DNA from: Hydrogenophaga intermedia
GTDB lineage: Bacteria; Pseudomonadota; Gammaproteobacteria; Burkholderiales; Burkholderiaceae_C
Assembly (NCBI RefSeq): GCF_023715105.1
Contig: NZ_JAMBNO010000021.1
Span: 1-62,790 of the forward strand
DNA: 62,790 bases
Reading direction: 5' to 3'
Part shown: one piece after another, positions 27,580-37,012 of the stretch
Layout: every line of letters starts with the position of its first letter
Position numbering within the stretch: position 1 is the first letter of the stretch
The notes under the pieces: model-generated
What the model was told of the DNA's origin: nothing
The model's database searches: none
What the model saw: the letters and a program-made list of their open reading frames with translations, nothing else
Translations under genes and position numbers: made by a program

Positions 27580-28114
27580 TCACATGCGGTGGTGCCTGCC
27601 GCCATGGCCGTGGCGCATGCCGTGCTCTTTCATGCCGGCGCGCATGACCCCGATGCCGTGCTGCGCGTCGAAAGCCTTTTGCTGGGCCGGGTTGAGCTGG
27701 GCGTAGAAGCTTCGGATGGCTTCATGGCGTTGGGTCATGGCGCGGTCGCGCTCGGCCTTCATGGCTTCCATGCGGTCCAGGCGCTCGGGCGTGCTGAGTT
27801 GCTTCCAGGCGTCGCGGTCCAGGCGTGGTTGGGCCGCTCGCTGTGCAGGTTGCATGCGCGCGATGAAGGCGTTCCACGCCGGCTCCTGTTGCGGAGTCAG
27901 TTGCAGGCTGGCTTTGAGGCGTTCCTGGTGCTCGACCATGCGCTGTTGCATGCGCTGCATTCGTTCGGCGTGGTGTTGCGGGTCATGGCGATGGCCCGCG
28001 CGGGTTTCGGCGGTGGCAGGCGCGTTGGGCGCCGGGGTGTTTTGTGCAATGGCGGTGACCGACAGCGCACCAATGGCGGTGGCCAGGGCGGCGGCGGGTG
28101 AACAACGATTTCAT
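27580..28114 (-). pseudogene. Spy/CpxP-family periplasmic protein, frameshifted in the signal peptide
   Basis: The C-terminal 126 aa (from ATG 27960) has the LTxxQ-type motif (LTPQQEPAWNAFIARM) and the LNPAQQKAFDAQ segment of the Spy/CpxP chaperone-like family and ends Met/His-rich (HGMRHGHGGRHHRM), which suggests metal binding. The expected start MKSLFTRRR (ATG 28114) is in another frame: one extra C in a run at 28,086-28,088 separates it from LATAIGALSVTAIAQN, a normal signal peptide. Removing one base restores a full gene. It adjoins the copper cluster, so a copper-stress role is plausible. Confidence 0.75.
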
Positions 28115-28159
28115 GGGCACTCCTTGCGGTGGATGGGCCACCGGGCTGGTGGCGTGCGT

Positions 28160-28651
28160 TCACTGTGCGCCGGCTCTGTGCAGCAAATGGGTGGCTTCTG
28201 TGTGTGGGTTGTAAAGATGTTTGTCGCAAGCACTGCCACCCAGGTCATCCAGGATGGGGCAGTCGGGCCGCTGGTTACCGGGACAGCGTTGCACCAGGTC
28301 CTGCAGCGTGCGGCGCATGGCTTGCAGCGCGGCGATGCGCTGGTCAAGCTCGCCGATGTGCTGCTCGGCGATTCGCTTGACCGTCTCGCTGCTGCGTCGG
28401 CGGTTGTGCCACAGGCTCACCAGCGTGCGGATTTCGTCGAGTGTGAAGCCCATGTCGCGCGCGCGGCGGATGAAGCGCAGCGTGTGCACATCGGCTTCGC
28501 CGTACTGGCGGTAGTTGCCATCGGTGCGGGGCACCTGCCCCAGCAGGCCCAGGCCCTCGTAGTGACGCAGCATCTTGGCCGAGATGCCGCTGAGCTGCGC
28601 AGCCTGCCCGATGGTGACCGGCCAGGCGATGTCCTGCAGGCCCGCCTCCAT
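28160..28651 (-). CDS. cueR: CueR-type copper-responsive MerR regulator
   Basis: 163 aa. The N-terminal MerR HTH (TIGQAAQLSGISAKMLRHYEGLGLL) and dimerisation helix are followed by the Cu(I) loop CPGNQRPDC, the C-x7-C spacing of CueR. Activates promoters with over-long 19-bp spacers, two of which lie in the copZ-copA gap. Its ATG overlaps the copZ stop by one base, so copZ-cueR form one unit. The C terminus is longer than in E. coli CueR. Confidence 0.88.
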   Translation of the reverse strand: MEAGLQDIAWPVTIGQAAQLSGISAKMLRHYEGLGLLGQVPRTDGNYRQYGEADVHTLRFIRRARDMGFTLDEIRTLVSLWHNRRRSSETVKRIAEQHIGELDQRIAALQAMRRTLQDLVQRCPGNQRPDCPILDDLGGSACDKHLYNPHTEATHLLHRAGAQ

Positions 28652-28848
28652 CACGCGGCCACCGCGTAGCCTTCCTCGCGGATGGCTTCGGCGATCTTCT
28701 CGCGCGGCTGTGCGCTGCTCACCTCGACACGGTTTTGCGGTCGGTCGATGCGGACCTCGGCTTGCGGGTCGAGTTGCTTGATGGCGGTGGTGACGGCGCG
28801 CTCGCAGTGGCCGCAGGTCATGCCCTGGACGGTGAAGATCTGGTTCAT
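28651..28848 (-). CDS. copZ: copper chaperone CopZ-like (HMA domain)
   Basis: 65-aa single heavy-metal-associated domain with the Cu(I) motif GMTCGHC and a ferredoxin-like fold length. Delivers Cu(I) to the P1B ATPase and probably to CueR. Start at ATG 28848. Divergent from copA and cotranscribed with cueR. Confidence 0.9.
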   Translation of the reverse strand: MNQIFTVQGMTCGHCERAVTTAIKQLDPQAEVRIDRPQNRVEVSSAQPREKIAEAIREEGYAVAA

Positions 28849-28875
28849 GGTGTTGCTCCGGGTTGGGATGAAACA

Positions 28876-28906
28876 ATTCTCAAGCTTGACACGATGTCAA
28901 CGTCAA
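28876..28906 (-). promoter_or_regulatory. MerR/CueR-type promoter of copZ-cueR
   Basis: On the minus strand TTGACG (28,906-28,901), a 19-bp spacer and GAGAAT (28,881-28,876). Inverted arms TTGAC/GTCAA lie in the spacer region. The 19-bp spacer and dyad are the arrangement activated by MerR-family regulators. Confidence 0.6.
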
Positions 28907-28931
28907 GCCTGCGGTCATTTTCCGGCTGGGC

Positions 28932-28962
28932 TTGACCTTGCCATGGTGTCAAGGTGCACCAT
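28932..28962 (+). promoter_or_regulatory. CueR box and promoter of copA
   Basis: TTGACC (28,932-28,937), a 19-bp spacer and CACCAT (28,957-28,962). The dyad ACCTTG / CAAGGT (28,935-28,940 and 28,950-28,955) matches the CueR consensus half sites. The predicted start point is within a base or two of the copA ATG at 28,970, which would give a leaderless message. Confidence 0.68.
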
Positions 28963-28969
28963 GCGATCC

Positions 28970-31234
28970 ATGAACACCACCACCCTCCCATCCGATGTGG
29001 CCGACGCCGAAGTCTGCGAGATCGACCTCGGTATCGGGGGCATGACCTGCGCTTCCTGCGTGAGCCGCGTCGAGCGCGCGCTGCGCAAGCAGCCCGGTGT
29101 GCTTGACGCCAGCGTGAACCTGGCCACCGAAACCGCCCGCGTGAAGGCCACCGCAGGCGATGCGGCTTTGGCGGCACGGCTCAAGCGTGCCGTGCGCGAC
29201 GCGGGCTATGAACCGCGCGCGATCGAAGCCGACAGCGACCCCGATGCCGAGCGCTGGCTGGGCATACCGCGCCATGCTTGGCCGGTGTTGCTCGCGGCCC
29301 TGCTGTCGGCGCCGCTGGCCTTGCCGATGGTCGGCGATCTGTTCGGAAAACACTGGATGCTGCCGGCGTTGTGGCAGTTCCTGCTGGCCACACCGGTGCA
29401 GTTCGTGCTGGGCGCGCGCTTCTACCGCGCAGCCTGGCATGCCCTGAAGGCGCGAACCGGAAACATGGAACTGCTGGTGGCCATCGGCACCACGGCGGGT
29501 TGGGCACTGTCGACCTGGCTCTGGTGGCGCGCGGAGCCAGGCGAGATGGTCCACCTCTATTACGAAGGCTCGGCGGTGGTCATCACGCTGGTCTTGCTGG
29601 GCAAGTGGCTCGAGGCGCGCGCCAAGCGCCAGACGACCGAGGCCATTCGCGCGCTGCAGGCCCTGCGGCCCGAGCGAGCGCGGCTGTTGCCCGATGGGGT
29701 GCGGCGCACGGAAATGGTCGAGGTGCCGGTGGAAGAGTTGCTGCCCGGCGACCGCATCCAGGTGCTGCCGGGCGAGCGCTTTGCAGCCGACGGCGAGGTG
29801 CTGGAGGGTCATACCCAGGCGGACGAATCCATGCTCACCGGCGAGGCGATGCCGGTGGCCAAGGCGCCGGGCAGTGTCGTCACGGGCGGTTCGCTCAACG
29901 GTGAAGGCCTGGTGGTCGTGTCGGTGAGTGCCAGCGGCGCGCAATCGGTGCTGGCGCACATCATTGCCCTCGTGCAGGACGCGCAGGCCGGCAAGGCGCC
30001 GGTGCAACGGCTCGTGGACCAGGTGGCTGCGGTGTTCGTGCCGGTGGTGTTGCTGATCGGCCTGGCCACGCTGCTGGGTTGGCTGATGGCGGGTGCGCCG
30101 CTGGAGAGTGCGATGCAGCATGCCGTGGCGGTGCTGGTGATTGCCTGCCCTTGTGCGCTGGGGTTGGCGACACCCGCTGCCATCATGGCGGGCACCGGGG
30201 TAGCGGCGCGCCACGGCATCCTCATCCGCGACGCCCAGGCGCTCGAGCTGGCCCACCGCGTGCAGAGCGTGGCCTTCGACAAGACCGGCACGCTGACCGA
30301 GGGCCACCCGCGCCTGCTGTCCTTGCGCGCCGCGCCGGGGCAGGACGATGCCACGCTGTTGTCGCGCGCTGCTGCGTTGCAGGCGGGCAGCGCACACCCG
30401 CTCGCGCGTGCCGTGGTGGACGCAGCAAAGGACAAGGGCCTGACCTGGCCCGAGGCACGCGACATGCAGGCCGTGACCGGCCGTGGCGTTCAGGGTGAGG
30501 TGGGGGGCGCGCGTTTGCTGCTGGGCAGCCTGCGCTGGTTGGATGCGCTGCGCATACCGCTCGGGCCCCTGCAGCCGGCGGTGGACGCGGCACTGGCGCA
30601 AGGCGCCTCCGTCTCGGTGCTGGCGCACGAGGGCGGGCCGGCACTGGCGGTGCTGGCTTTCGGTGACGAACCCAAGGCCGGTGCGGCCGAGGCGATCGCG
30701 TCGCTGCGCGCACGCGGCCTGAAGCTCGCGCTGGTGTCGGGCGACAACCGTGCCGCGGCCGAGGCCATGGCGGTGCGTCTGGGTCTGCGCAGCGCCGAAG
30801 GAGAGGTGATTGCCGAGGTGCTGCCGGCCGACAAGGCCGCCGTGATCCGGCGTTTGCAGCAGGGTGAACATGGCATGCCCCGCGTGGTGGCCATGGTGGG
30901 CGATGGCGTGAACGACGCGCCCGCGCTGGCGGCCGCAGACGTGGGCCTGGCCATGGGCCACACCGAGGGCGCGAGCGCCGACGTGGCCATGCACGCCGCG
31001 GGCATCACGCTGATGCGCGGCGACCCGCGGCTGGTGGGTGCGGCGCTGGACATCTCGCGCCGCACGGTGCGCAAGATCCGCCAGAACCTGTTCTGGGCCT
31101 TCATCTACAACGTGGCAGGTATTCCGCTGGCGGCGCTGGGTTTCCTCAACCCGGTGGTGGCGGGTGCGGCCATGGCCATGAGCTCCGTGAGCGTGATGGC
31201 CAACGCCCTGCTGCTCAAGCGCTGGCGGCCTTGA
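28970..31234 (+). CDS. copA: Cu(I)-exporting P1B-type ATPase CopA
   Basis: 754 aa. One N-terminal HMA domain with GMTCASC (Cys27, Cys30), then the actuator (TGEAMPVAK), the membrane metal site ACPCALG (about 393), phosphorylation site [10 protein letters not shown] (about 438), HP-like motif region and [10 protein letters not shown]. Exports cytosolic Cu(I)/Ag(I). ATG 28970 is chosen because it lies at the predicted transcription start. ATG 28961 would overlap the -10. Divergent from copZ-cueR. Confidence 0.94.
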   Translation: MNTTTLPSDVADAEVCEIDLGIGGMTCASCVSRVERALRKQPGVLDASVNLATETARVKATAGDAALAARLKRAVRDAGYEPRAIEADSDPDAERWLGIPRHAWPVLLAALLSAPLALPMVGDLFGKHWMLPALWQFLLATPVQFVLGARFYRAAWHALKARTGNMELLVAIGTTAGWALSTWLWWRAEPGEMVHLYYEGSAVVITLVLLGKWLEARAKRQTTEAIRALQALRPERARLLPDGVRRTEMVEVPVEELLPGDRIQVLPGERFAADGEVLEGHTQADESMLTGEAMPVAKAPGSVVTGGSLNGEGLVVVSVSASGAQSVLAHIIALVQDAQAGKAPVQRLVDQVAAVFVPVVLLIGLATLLGWLMAGAPLESAMQHAVAVLVIACPCALGLATPAAIMAGTGVAARHGILIRDAQALELAHRVQSVAFDKTGTLTEGHPRLLSLRAAPGQDDATLLSRAAALQAGSAHPLARAVVDAAKDKGLTWPEARDMQAVTGRGVQGEVGGARLLLGSLRWLDALRIPLGPLQPAVDAALAQGASVSVLAHEGGPALAVLAFGDEPKAGAAEAIASLRARGLKLALVSGDNRAAAEAMAVRLGLRSAEGEVIAEVLPADKAAVIRRLQQGEHGMPRVVAMVGDGVNDAPALAAADVGLAMGHTEGASADVAMHAAGITLMRGDPRLVGAALDISRRTVRKIRQNLFWAFIYNVAGIPLAALGFLNPVVAGAAMAMSSVSVMANALLLKRWRP

Positions 31235-31244
31235 CGTGGGTCAA
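31231..31244 (+). promoter_or_regulatory. FNR/DNR-type box upstream of hemerythrin gene
   Basis: Perfect dyad TTGAC-GTGG-GTCAA overlapping the copA stop. The centre is about 63 bp before the hemerythrin ATG, so a class II (-41.5) promoter would leave a ~22-nt leader. It suggests control by a CRP/FNR-family oxygen or NO regulator. Confidence 0.5.
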
Positions 31245-31300
31245 GGTGCGGTGGCCTTGCGCGTGGGAAGCTTGGCTTTCCATCCGTGAGGAGACCGACC

Positions 31301-31882
31301 ATGAAACGCGACGCGCTGCGCATCGTGCGCGACGAACACGCCAGCCTGGCTGCGATGCTGCGCTCGCTGCTGACGATGCTCGACCGTGGGCCCGAGGCCG
31401 ATGGCGCCGAGCGCTTCTTCGATGTGTTTCGCGCCATGCTGTTCTACATCGGCGAGTTTCCCGAGAAGCTGCACCACCCCAAGGAATCGGACCTGTTGTT
31501 CCCGCGCGTGGCGCGCGCCGCGCCGCATACGCTGGAGGCGATCGAACGGCTGGAGAAAGACCACCTGGGCGGTGAGGGCCGCGTGCGCGAGCTGGTGCAC
31601 CTGCTGATGGCCTGGGAGTACCTGGGCGAGCCGCGTCGCCAGGCCTTCGAGGACGAGGCTCGCGCCTACGTGGCGTTCTACCTCGCGCACATGCGGTTGG
31701 AGGAGCAAGTGGTGCTGCCCGCGGCCGAAGCCTCGCTCGATGAGTCCGATCGGCGTGCACTGGACGCGGCCTTCGCCAACCACGTGGATCCCCTCAGCCC
31801 CGAAGGCGCTCGCGATCCGGCGTTCGACCGCCTGTTCACGCGCATCGTGCGTCTGGCGCCGGCGCCCGTTGGCGTGGGTTGA
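31301..31882 (+). CDS. hemerythrin HHE domain protein
   Basis: 193 aa. Helical bundle with iron-ligand pattern: His at RDEHASL, HHPKESDLLFP (about 59-69), a later KDH, and FYLAHMRLEEQVVLP (His near 130 and Glu), typical of bacterial hemerythrin-like proteins that bind a di-iron centre and handle O2 or NO. GAGGAG precedes ATG 31301. A CRP/FNR-type box lies upstream. Confidence 0.87.
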   Translation: MKRDALRIVRDEHASLAAMLRSLLTMLDRGPEADGAERFFDVFRAMLFYIGEFPEKLHHPKESDLLFPRVARAAPHTLEAIERLEKDHLGGEGRVRELVHLLMAWEYLGEPRRQAFEDEARAYVAFYLAHMRLEEQVVLPAAEASLDESDRRALDAAFANHVDPLSPEGARDPAFDRLFTRIVRLAPAPVGVG

Positions 31883-31885
31883 TCC

Positions 31886-33247
31886 TCAGCCGTCGAGCGC
31901 GGCCAGCAGTTCGTCGAACACCGCGAGCAGTGTGTCCACATCGGCGGCGGTGGTTTCGGGGCTCACCAGCATCATGCTGTGAAAAGGCGTGAGCAGCACG
32001 CCACGGTTGAGCATGAACAGGTGCGTGAGCGCCTCCAGCTCACTTTGTGCCAGGTCGCGCACGTCCTGCGCGTGGCGGGGCGTGCGGGGCATGAACTGCA
32101 GCTCCATGCGCGCGCCCAGGCGCGTCACCGTCCAGGGCCGCTGTGCGGCGGCGATGCGCTGCATCAATCCTTGTTCGAGGGCTGCTGCGAGCGACAGCAT
32201 GTGGCGGTAGTTGGCGCCGGTGTGCAGGTGGGTGAGCGCTGCATCGAGCGCGGCCAACGTGAGCGGGTTGCCCGCCAGCGTGGTGCCGATGCCGCTGTGG
32301 CCTTCCGGCGCGTGCTGTTTGGCCGTCGTCATGCGGGCCGCCACTTCCTGCGTGAAGCCGTAAACCGCGCACGGCAGCCCGCCCGCGACGGCCTTGCCCA
32401 CCACCAGCAGGTCCGGCTCGAGCCCGTGCAGGCGCGCGTAGCCGCCGAGCGCGGTCGAGACGGTGTGGGTCTCATCCATCACGAACAGCGTGCCGTGGCG
32501 GCGGCACAGCTCGCGCGCCGCGGGCCAGAAGCCCTCGGCCGGCGGCACGAGGCCGAAGTTGGTGAGCGCGGGCTCGGCCAGCAGGCAAGCGACATCGCCC
32601 GTGGCCAGCGCAGCTTCCAGCGCCGTGAGGTCGTTGAAAGGCACCACTCGCGTGAAGCGGTGGTGGTTGTGCACCTGTCCCAGCACCGAGGGGCGAGGCA
32701 CGGTGGCACCGCTCGCCGGGTCGAGGTCGACCAGCGTGTCGTCGACCGCGCCGTGGTAGCAGCCGTCGAACACGAGCAGTTGTGCGCGGCCGGTGATCGC
32801 GCGCGCCCAGCGCAGCACGAAGCGGTTGGCGTCGCTCGCGGTGAGCGCCATTTGCCACAGGGGGAGCCCGAACACACGCGCCAGGCCCTTGCCCACGGCC
32901 ACGCTGCGGGTGGACGGCAGCATGCAGGTGAGGCCCTGAGCCGCTTGCTCGGCAATGGCGCGCGCAAGCGGTGCCGGGCTGTGACTGAACATGGCGCCGG
33001 TGTCACCGAGGCAGAAGTCGGCGTAGCGCAGGCCATCGGCGCAGGTGAGGGTGACACCTTGCGCGGAGTGCACCGCCAGTGTGGCGGGCGTGGGCCAGTC
33101 GCGCATCCAGTGCAGCGGCACGCCGAACAGGTAGTGCGCTTGCGCGGCGGCGGCTTGTGCCATCGACTGCGGGTGGGTGGCGATGAAGCGCTCGCGCTCG
33201 GCTTGCTGCAGGGCCGCGATGCGCTGCGGGGTCGGGGAGGTACTCAT
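31886..33247 (-). CDS. class III PLP-dependent aminotransferase (GSAM-like)
   Basis: 453 aa. Fold-type I with the class III pattern: TASDANRFVLRWARAITGR, FDGCYHGAVDD, DETHTVSTALGGY (Asp binding PLP) and the PLP lysine in LLVVGKAVAGGLPC. Resembles glutamate-1-semialdehyde aminomutase-like transaminases. Substrate unknown. The IS481-family element ends only 14 bp upstream of its ATG, so the native promoter has been displaced and expression may be lost or driven from the IS end. Confidence 0.83.
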   Translation of the reverse strand: MSTSPTPQRIAALQQAERERFIATHPQSMAQAAAAQAHYLFGVPLHWMRDWPTPATLAVHSAQGVTLTCADGLRYADFCLGDTGAMFSHSPAPLARAIAEQAAQGLTCMLPSTRSVAVGKGLARVFGLPLWQMALTASDANRFVLRWARAITGRAQLLVFDGCYHGAVDDTLVDLDPASGATVPRPSVLGQVHNHHRFTRVVPFNDLTALEAALATGDVACLLAEPALTNFGLVPPAEGFWPAARELCRRHGTLFVMDETHTVSTALGGYARLHGLEPDLLVVGKAVAGGLPCAVYGFTQEVAARMTTAKQHAPEGHSGIGTTLAGNPLTLAALDAALTHLHTGANYRHMLSLAAALEQGLMQRIAAAQRPWTVTRLGARMELQFMPRTPRHAQDVRDLAQSELEALTHLFMLNRGVLLTPFHSMMLVSPETTAADVDTLLAVFDELLAALDG

Positions 33248-33261
33248 GCGCCCACTCTAGG

Positions 33262-34281
33262 TGTGATGTTGCAATAGGTTGTTCACCCGACGGCATCTGG
33301 GAGACTGGAGTTACCACGCTTCAGCACTCACAGAGGAAACCCGTCGGATGAACAGCCACAAGAATGCCAGATTGACGTTTGAAGGACGCAAATTGCTCAT
33401 CGAGCGCATCGCCGTCATGGGGCTGATGCCAGCGGCCGAGGCCGCTGGCATCAGCGTTCGGACTGCCCGCAAGTGGCGCCGTCGCTTCGAAGCTGGCGGA
33501 CTCGATGCCCTAATGGACAGCAGCTCCCGGCCTGCCAAGACGCGCAGCACCATCGATGAGGCGCTGGGCCAGCGCATCGAGCAGCTGCGACGCAGCCGCA
33601 TGCCCATGCACCGCATCGCCGCTGTGGTCGGGCGCAGCGTGGCCACCATCAGCCGCTGGCTGGCCAGGCTGGGCCTCTCCAGCCTGAAAGCGTTGCAGCC
33701 AGCTGTGCCCGTGGTTCGCTACGAACACGACACGCCCGGGGCCATGCTGCACATGGACACCAAGAAGCTCGGGCGCATCGAGCGCCCCAGCCACCGCGTC
33801 ACCGGCAACCGCCGCGACTCCGTCGATGGCGCAGGCTGGGAGTTCGCCCACGTGGCCATCGATGACCACAGCCGGGTGGGCTTCGTGCAGATGCATGCCG
33901 ATGAGCGCAAGGCCTCGGCGGTGGACTTCCTGCAAGCCGCCGTCGCTCACTACGCGGCGCTGGGCGTGCGCATCGAGCGCCTGCTGACTGACAACGGTTC
34001 GGCCTACCGCTCGCGCCTGTTCGCCAAGACCTGCCAGGCCCTGGGTATCAAGCACTGCTTCACTCAGCCCTACCGACCGCAGACCAACGGCAAGGCCGAG
34101 CGATTCATCCAGACCTGCCTGCGCGAATGGGCTTACGGCAGAACGTGGCAGCACAGCTCAGAGCGCACCGCCTGGCTTCCATCCTTCTTGAGCTACTACA
34201 ACACCCGCAGGCCTCATTCGGCCCTCGGTCATCGCCCTCCGGCTTCCCGCCTCGGTGGGAATAACCTATTGCAACTCAACA
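33262..34281 (+). mobile_element. complete IS481-family insertion sequence
   Basis: 1,020 bp. Terminal inverted repeats both start TGT and share GTTGCAATAGGTT (IRL 33,262-33,288, IRR 34,281-34,257). The element is flanked by a perfect 6-bp target duplication TCTAGG (33,256-33,261 and 34,282-34,287). One transposase gene. Intact ends plus duplication mean a simple and probably recent insertion. Confidence 0.92.
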
Positions 34282-34286
34282 TCTAG
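33348..34286 (+). CDS. IS481-family transposase
   Basis: 312 aa, one ORF. N-terminal HTH (AEAAGISVRTARKWRRRF, then a second HTH RIAAVVGRSVATISRWL), then an rve/DDE core: Asp in MLHMDTKKLG and a second acidic Asp in LLTDNGSAYRS, Glu in KAERFIQTCLREW, and the IS481 hallmark YNTRRPHSALGHRPP near the end. The stop codon TAG is not inside the IS: it is supplied by the TCTAGG target duplicate. Confidence 0.93.
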   Translation: MNSHKNARLTFEGRKLLIERIAVMGLMPAAEAAGISVRTARKWRRRFEAGGLDALMDSSSRPAKTRSTIDEALGQRIEQLRRSRMPMHRIAAVVGRSVATISRWLARLGLSSLKALQPAVPVVRYEHDTPGAMLHMDTKKLGRIERPSHRVTGNRRDSVDGAGWEFAHVAIDDHSRVGFVQMHADERKASAVDFLQAAVAHYAALGVRIERLLTDNGSAYRSRLFAKTCQALGIKHCFTQPYRPQTNGKAERFIQTCLREWAYGRTWQHSSERTAWLPSFLSYYNTRRPHSALGHRPPASRLGGNNLLQLNI

Positions 34287-34379
34287 GCCGTGTCGGCGCG
34301 TGATGTGGGGCCAGTGAGGCGCGCGTTCGGCGGACCGGCGCGACAGGTCGGCCGCGCGTTCGTGTCGACAATCGACGCC

Positions 34380-35606
34380 ATGCCCGATCGAACACCTGCC
34401 ACAGCGCCCGCTGAAACAAGCCAGGACAGCCCCGCCGCCCTGTTGCGCCTGGCGCTGGCGCTGTCGCTCGGGGCGGCGGTGTCCCTGGGCATCACGCGGT
34501 TTTCGTATGGGCTGCTGTTGCCGCCGATGCGCGCCGACCTGGGTTGGAGCTACACACTGGCCGGCGCGATGAACACCGCCAACGCGGTGGGCTATCTGGT
34601 CGGTGCGTTGGTGGTGCCGCGTCTGTTGGCGGCCGGGCGGGCGGCGGCGGTGTTCGTGCGCGCCGGCTGGGCGGCGGCGCTGGTGATGGCACTGACCGGC
34701 TTTTTCGCCGATGCAGGGTGGTTGTTGGCGCAGCGCGTCGTGGCCGGTGCGCTGAGCGCGCTGGTGTTCGTGGCGGGTGGACTCCTGGCGGCACGCCTGG
34801 CCGCACGCGACGCGCAGCGTGGCAGCCTGCTGCTCGGGCTCTATTACGGCGGCACCGGCCTGGGCATCGCGGCGTCGGCGTTGGCGGTGCCGCCGCTGCT
34901 GCACGCGGCGGGTGACATGCCGCACGCCTGGGCCTGGGCCTGGTGGGGGCTGGCCGTGTTGTGCGCGCTGGCTGCGTGGGGCATGGTGGCGCCCGCACTA
35001 GCGCTGGCCGACCCCCCCACCGCCGGCGGCAGCGCCGCGCACGGCGAGGTCGGCGCGGTTTCCCTTGCGCGGATGGGCTGGGCGCTTGCGGGCTATGCGC
35101 TCTTCGGGGTGGGCTACATCGGCTACATGACCTTCTCGATCGCGCTGCTGCGCGAACAAGGGCTGTCGGCGACCGGCATCACCGTGTACTACACCTTGCT
35201 CGGCGCCGCGGTGGTGGCTGCGCCGCGCTTGTGGGCCGGCTTGCTCGACCGTGAACGCGGCGGTGGTGCGCTGGCGCGGCTCAACGCCTTGCTCGCGCTG
35301 GCCGCGCTGCTGCCCGTGCTGGGGGGCGGCCTGTTGCTGGCCCTGGTGTCGGGCCTGCTGTTCGGCGCGGTGTTTCTCTCGGTGGTGGCTTCGACCACCG
35401 CCTTCGTGCGCCACAACCTGCCGCCGGCGCAATGGGCGCGCGGCATCGGCGCCTTCACCGTGTGCTTCGCGCTGGGCCAGATCGTGGGCCCGGTGGTGGT
35501 GGGGCTGATCAGCGACGGCCCTGGCGGTCTGGCGCGCGGGCTGGTGTTCTCGGCCGTGGCGCTGGCGTTGGGCGCGGTGTTCGCCTGGCGCCAGCGTCCG
35601 CTGTGA
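34380..35606 (+). CDS. YbfB/YjiJ family MFS transporter
   Basis: 408 aa, about 12 TM helices. LGITRFSYGLLLPPMRADLGWSYTLAGAMNTANAVGYLVGAL (first residues from about 34) is the characteristic start of this MFS subfamily. Probably exports a small metabolite or drug. Native substrate unknown. ATG 34380 preferred over the GTG-range start at 34290. It lies about 100 bp past the IS. Confidence 0.8.
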   Translation: MPDRTPATAPAETSQDSPAALLRLALALSLGAAVSLGITRFSYGLLLPPMRADLGWSYTLAGAMNTANAVGYLVGALVVPRLLAAGRAAAVFVRAGWAAALVMALTGFFADAGWLLAQRVVAGALSALVFVAGGLLAARLAARDAQRGSLLLGLYYGGTGLGIAASALAVPPLLHAAGDMPHAWAWAWWGLAVLCALAAWGMVAPALALADPPTAGGSAAHGEVGAVSLARMGWALAGYALFGVGYIGYMTFSIALLREQGLSATGITVYYTLLGAAVVAAPRLWAGLLDRERGGGALARLNALLALAALLPVLGGGLLLALVSGLLFGAVFLSVVASTTAFVRHNLPPAQWARGIGAFTVCFALGQIVGPVVVGLISDGPGGLARGLVFSAVALALGAVFAWRQRPL

Positions 35607-35676
35607 GGGCGTGGCGGCGGCGCGAACGGCGCCGGGCCTTCATCGGCTTCGCAAGGGCCGTGGGCACAATTCGCGC

Positions 35677-37005
35677 ATGCGCCGTTCGACCCGCGTTGCC
35701 CTCTGGATCGGCCTGCCAGCCGTGCTGCTGGTGGGTGCTGCCTTCGCGCTGAACCGCTGGATCGCGAGCGATGATTTCCGTGAGCGCCTGGGGACGGCTG
35801 CCAGCGAAGCGCTGGGTGCGCCGGTGCGAGCGCAGCGACTGTCGCTGGCCTGGTGGCCGCTGCCCGCGGTGGCTGTGGACGGCCTGACGATCCAGGCACG
35901 CACGCCGTTGTCGCTGCAACGCGTGGAGTTGCGCCCGCGCTGGGGCGCTTTGTTCCTGGGCAATGTGCGGATCCAGACGCTGGTGGTGCGCGAGGCGGTG
36001 CTGCCCGAGGCAACGATTGCGCTGTTGAGTGCGCGCCTGAGCGAGGACAAGGCCGCAACCCGCAAAGCCGGCGGTGGTGCGACACCTGACGACGAGGCAC
36101 TGGACTTTTCGCTGCTGCCGCGCGAACTGGTGCTCGACGAGGTGACCTGGTTCGCGGCCGACGGTGCCCGCACCACGGTGGATGCGACGCTGCGCTTCGA
36201 CGGCGACGGCTGGCCGCGCGAGAGCAAGGTCGCCATCACCGGCGGCAACCTGCGCGGCACCACGATCGCGCTCCAGCGCGAGGCTGGCGCCACGGCCTGG
36301 CGACTGGACGCGCGCGTGGGCGGTGGCCGCATCCAGGGGCCGATCGCGGTGAGCCCGCCGGCGCCCGACGCGAAGAACCGCCGCGTGGCGCTCAAGGGTT
36401 CGCTGCGTACCGAGGGGGTGGAGGTGTCGGCGCTGACGGCGCCCAGCCGCACGCTCACGGGCCGCTTGCAGGCCAGCACCGAGATCAACGCGCAGTTCCC
36501 CGAGCGCGTGAGCGCCGATGCCCTGGTGGCTGCCTTGCGCACCGACACCCGTTTCACCGTCAGCGAGGCGGTGATCAACGGCATCGACCTCGCCAAGGCG
36601 GTCACCACCGTGGGCCTGTCGCGCGGTGGCCAGACCGGGCTGGACACGCTGGCCGGTCAGGTGAGCACCCGCGGCAAGGCGATCACGCTGTCCAACCTGG
36701 TGGCGAGCTCGGGCGTGCTCGCGGCCACTGGCGAGGTCAACATCGCACCGAGCCGGGCGCTTTCCGGCCGCGTGCGGGTGGATCTGACCCGCGGCACCAC
36801 CGGGCAGGTGACGGGCGTCCCGCTGGCGTTGGGCGGCACGCTCGACGACCCGCAAGTCACGCTCACGCGCGCCGCGCTGCTGGGCGCGGCCATCGGCACC
36901 GCGCTGATGCCCGGCGTGGGCACCAGCGCCGGCGCCAACCTGGGCGACCGTGTGGGCGAGGGTCTCAAGGGCCTGTTCGGCGGCGGGCGCGAGGCGCAGC
37001 GCTGA
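35677..37005 (+). CDS. AsmA-like envelope protein
   Basis: 442 aa. One N-terminal TM helix (VALWIGLPAVLLVGAAFAL) then a mostly beta periplasmic part with the AsmA features LGAPVRAQRLSLAWWPLPAVAVDGL and a C-terminal VDLTRGTTGQVTGVPLALGGTLDDPQVTL. AsmA proteins act in outer-membrane biogenesis and lipid transfer. The C terminus is Gly-rich. Faces the convergent Ig-like lipoprotein gene, 8 bp apart. Confidence 0.83.
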   Translation: MRRSTRVALWIGLPAVLLVGAAFALNRWIASDDFRERLGTAASEALGAPVRAQRLSLAWWPLPAVAVDGLTIQARTPLSLQRVELRPRWGALFLGNVRIQTLVVREAVLPEATIALLSARLSEDKAATRKAGGGATPDDEALDFSLLPRELVLDEVTWFAADGARTTVDATLRFDGDGWPRESKVAITGGNLRGTTIALQREAGATAWRLDARVGGGRIQGPIAVSPPAPDAKNRRVALKGSLRTEGVEVSALTAPSRTLTGRLQASTEINAQFPERVSADALVAALRTDTRFTVSEAVINGIDLAKAVTTVGLSRGGQTGLDTLAGQVSTRGKAITLSNLVASSGVLAATGEVNIAPSRALSGRVRVDLTRGTTGQVTGVPLALGGTLDDPQVTLTRAALLGAAIGTALMPGVGTSAGANLGDRVGEGLKGLFGGGREAQR

Positions 37006-37012
37006 AACAGCG

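Noticed and set aside
28949..30994. 681-aa minus-strand frame opposite copA
   Set aside because: His/Gln/Arg-rich low-complexity translation typical of an antisense frame in GC-rich coding DNA; copA on the other strand has full motif support.
28160..31234. Mercury-resistance operon
   Set aside because: The C-x7-C loop of the regulator, CPC pump and CopZ-like chaperone indicate copper; merT/merP/merA are absent.
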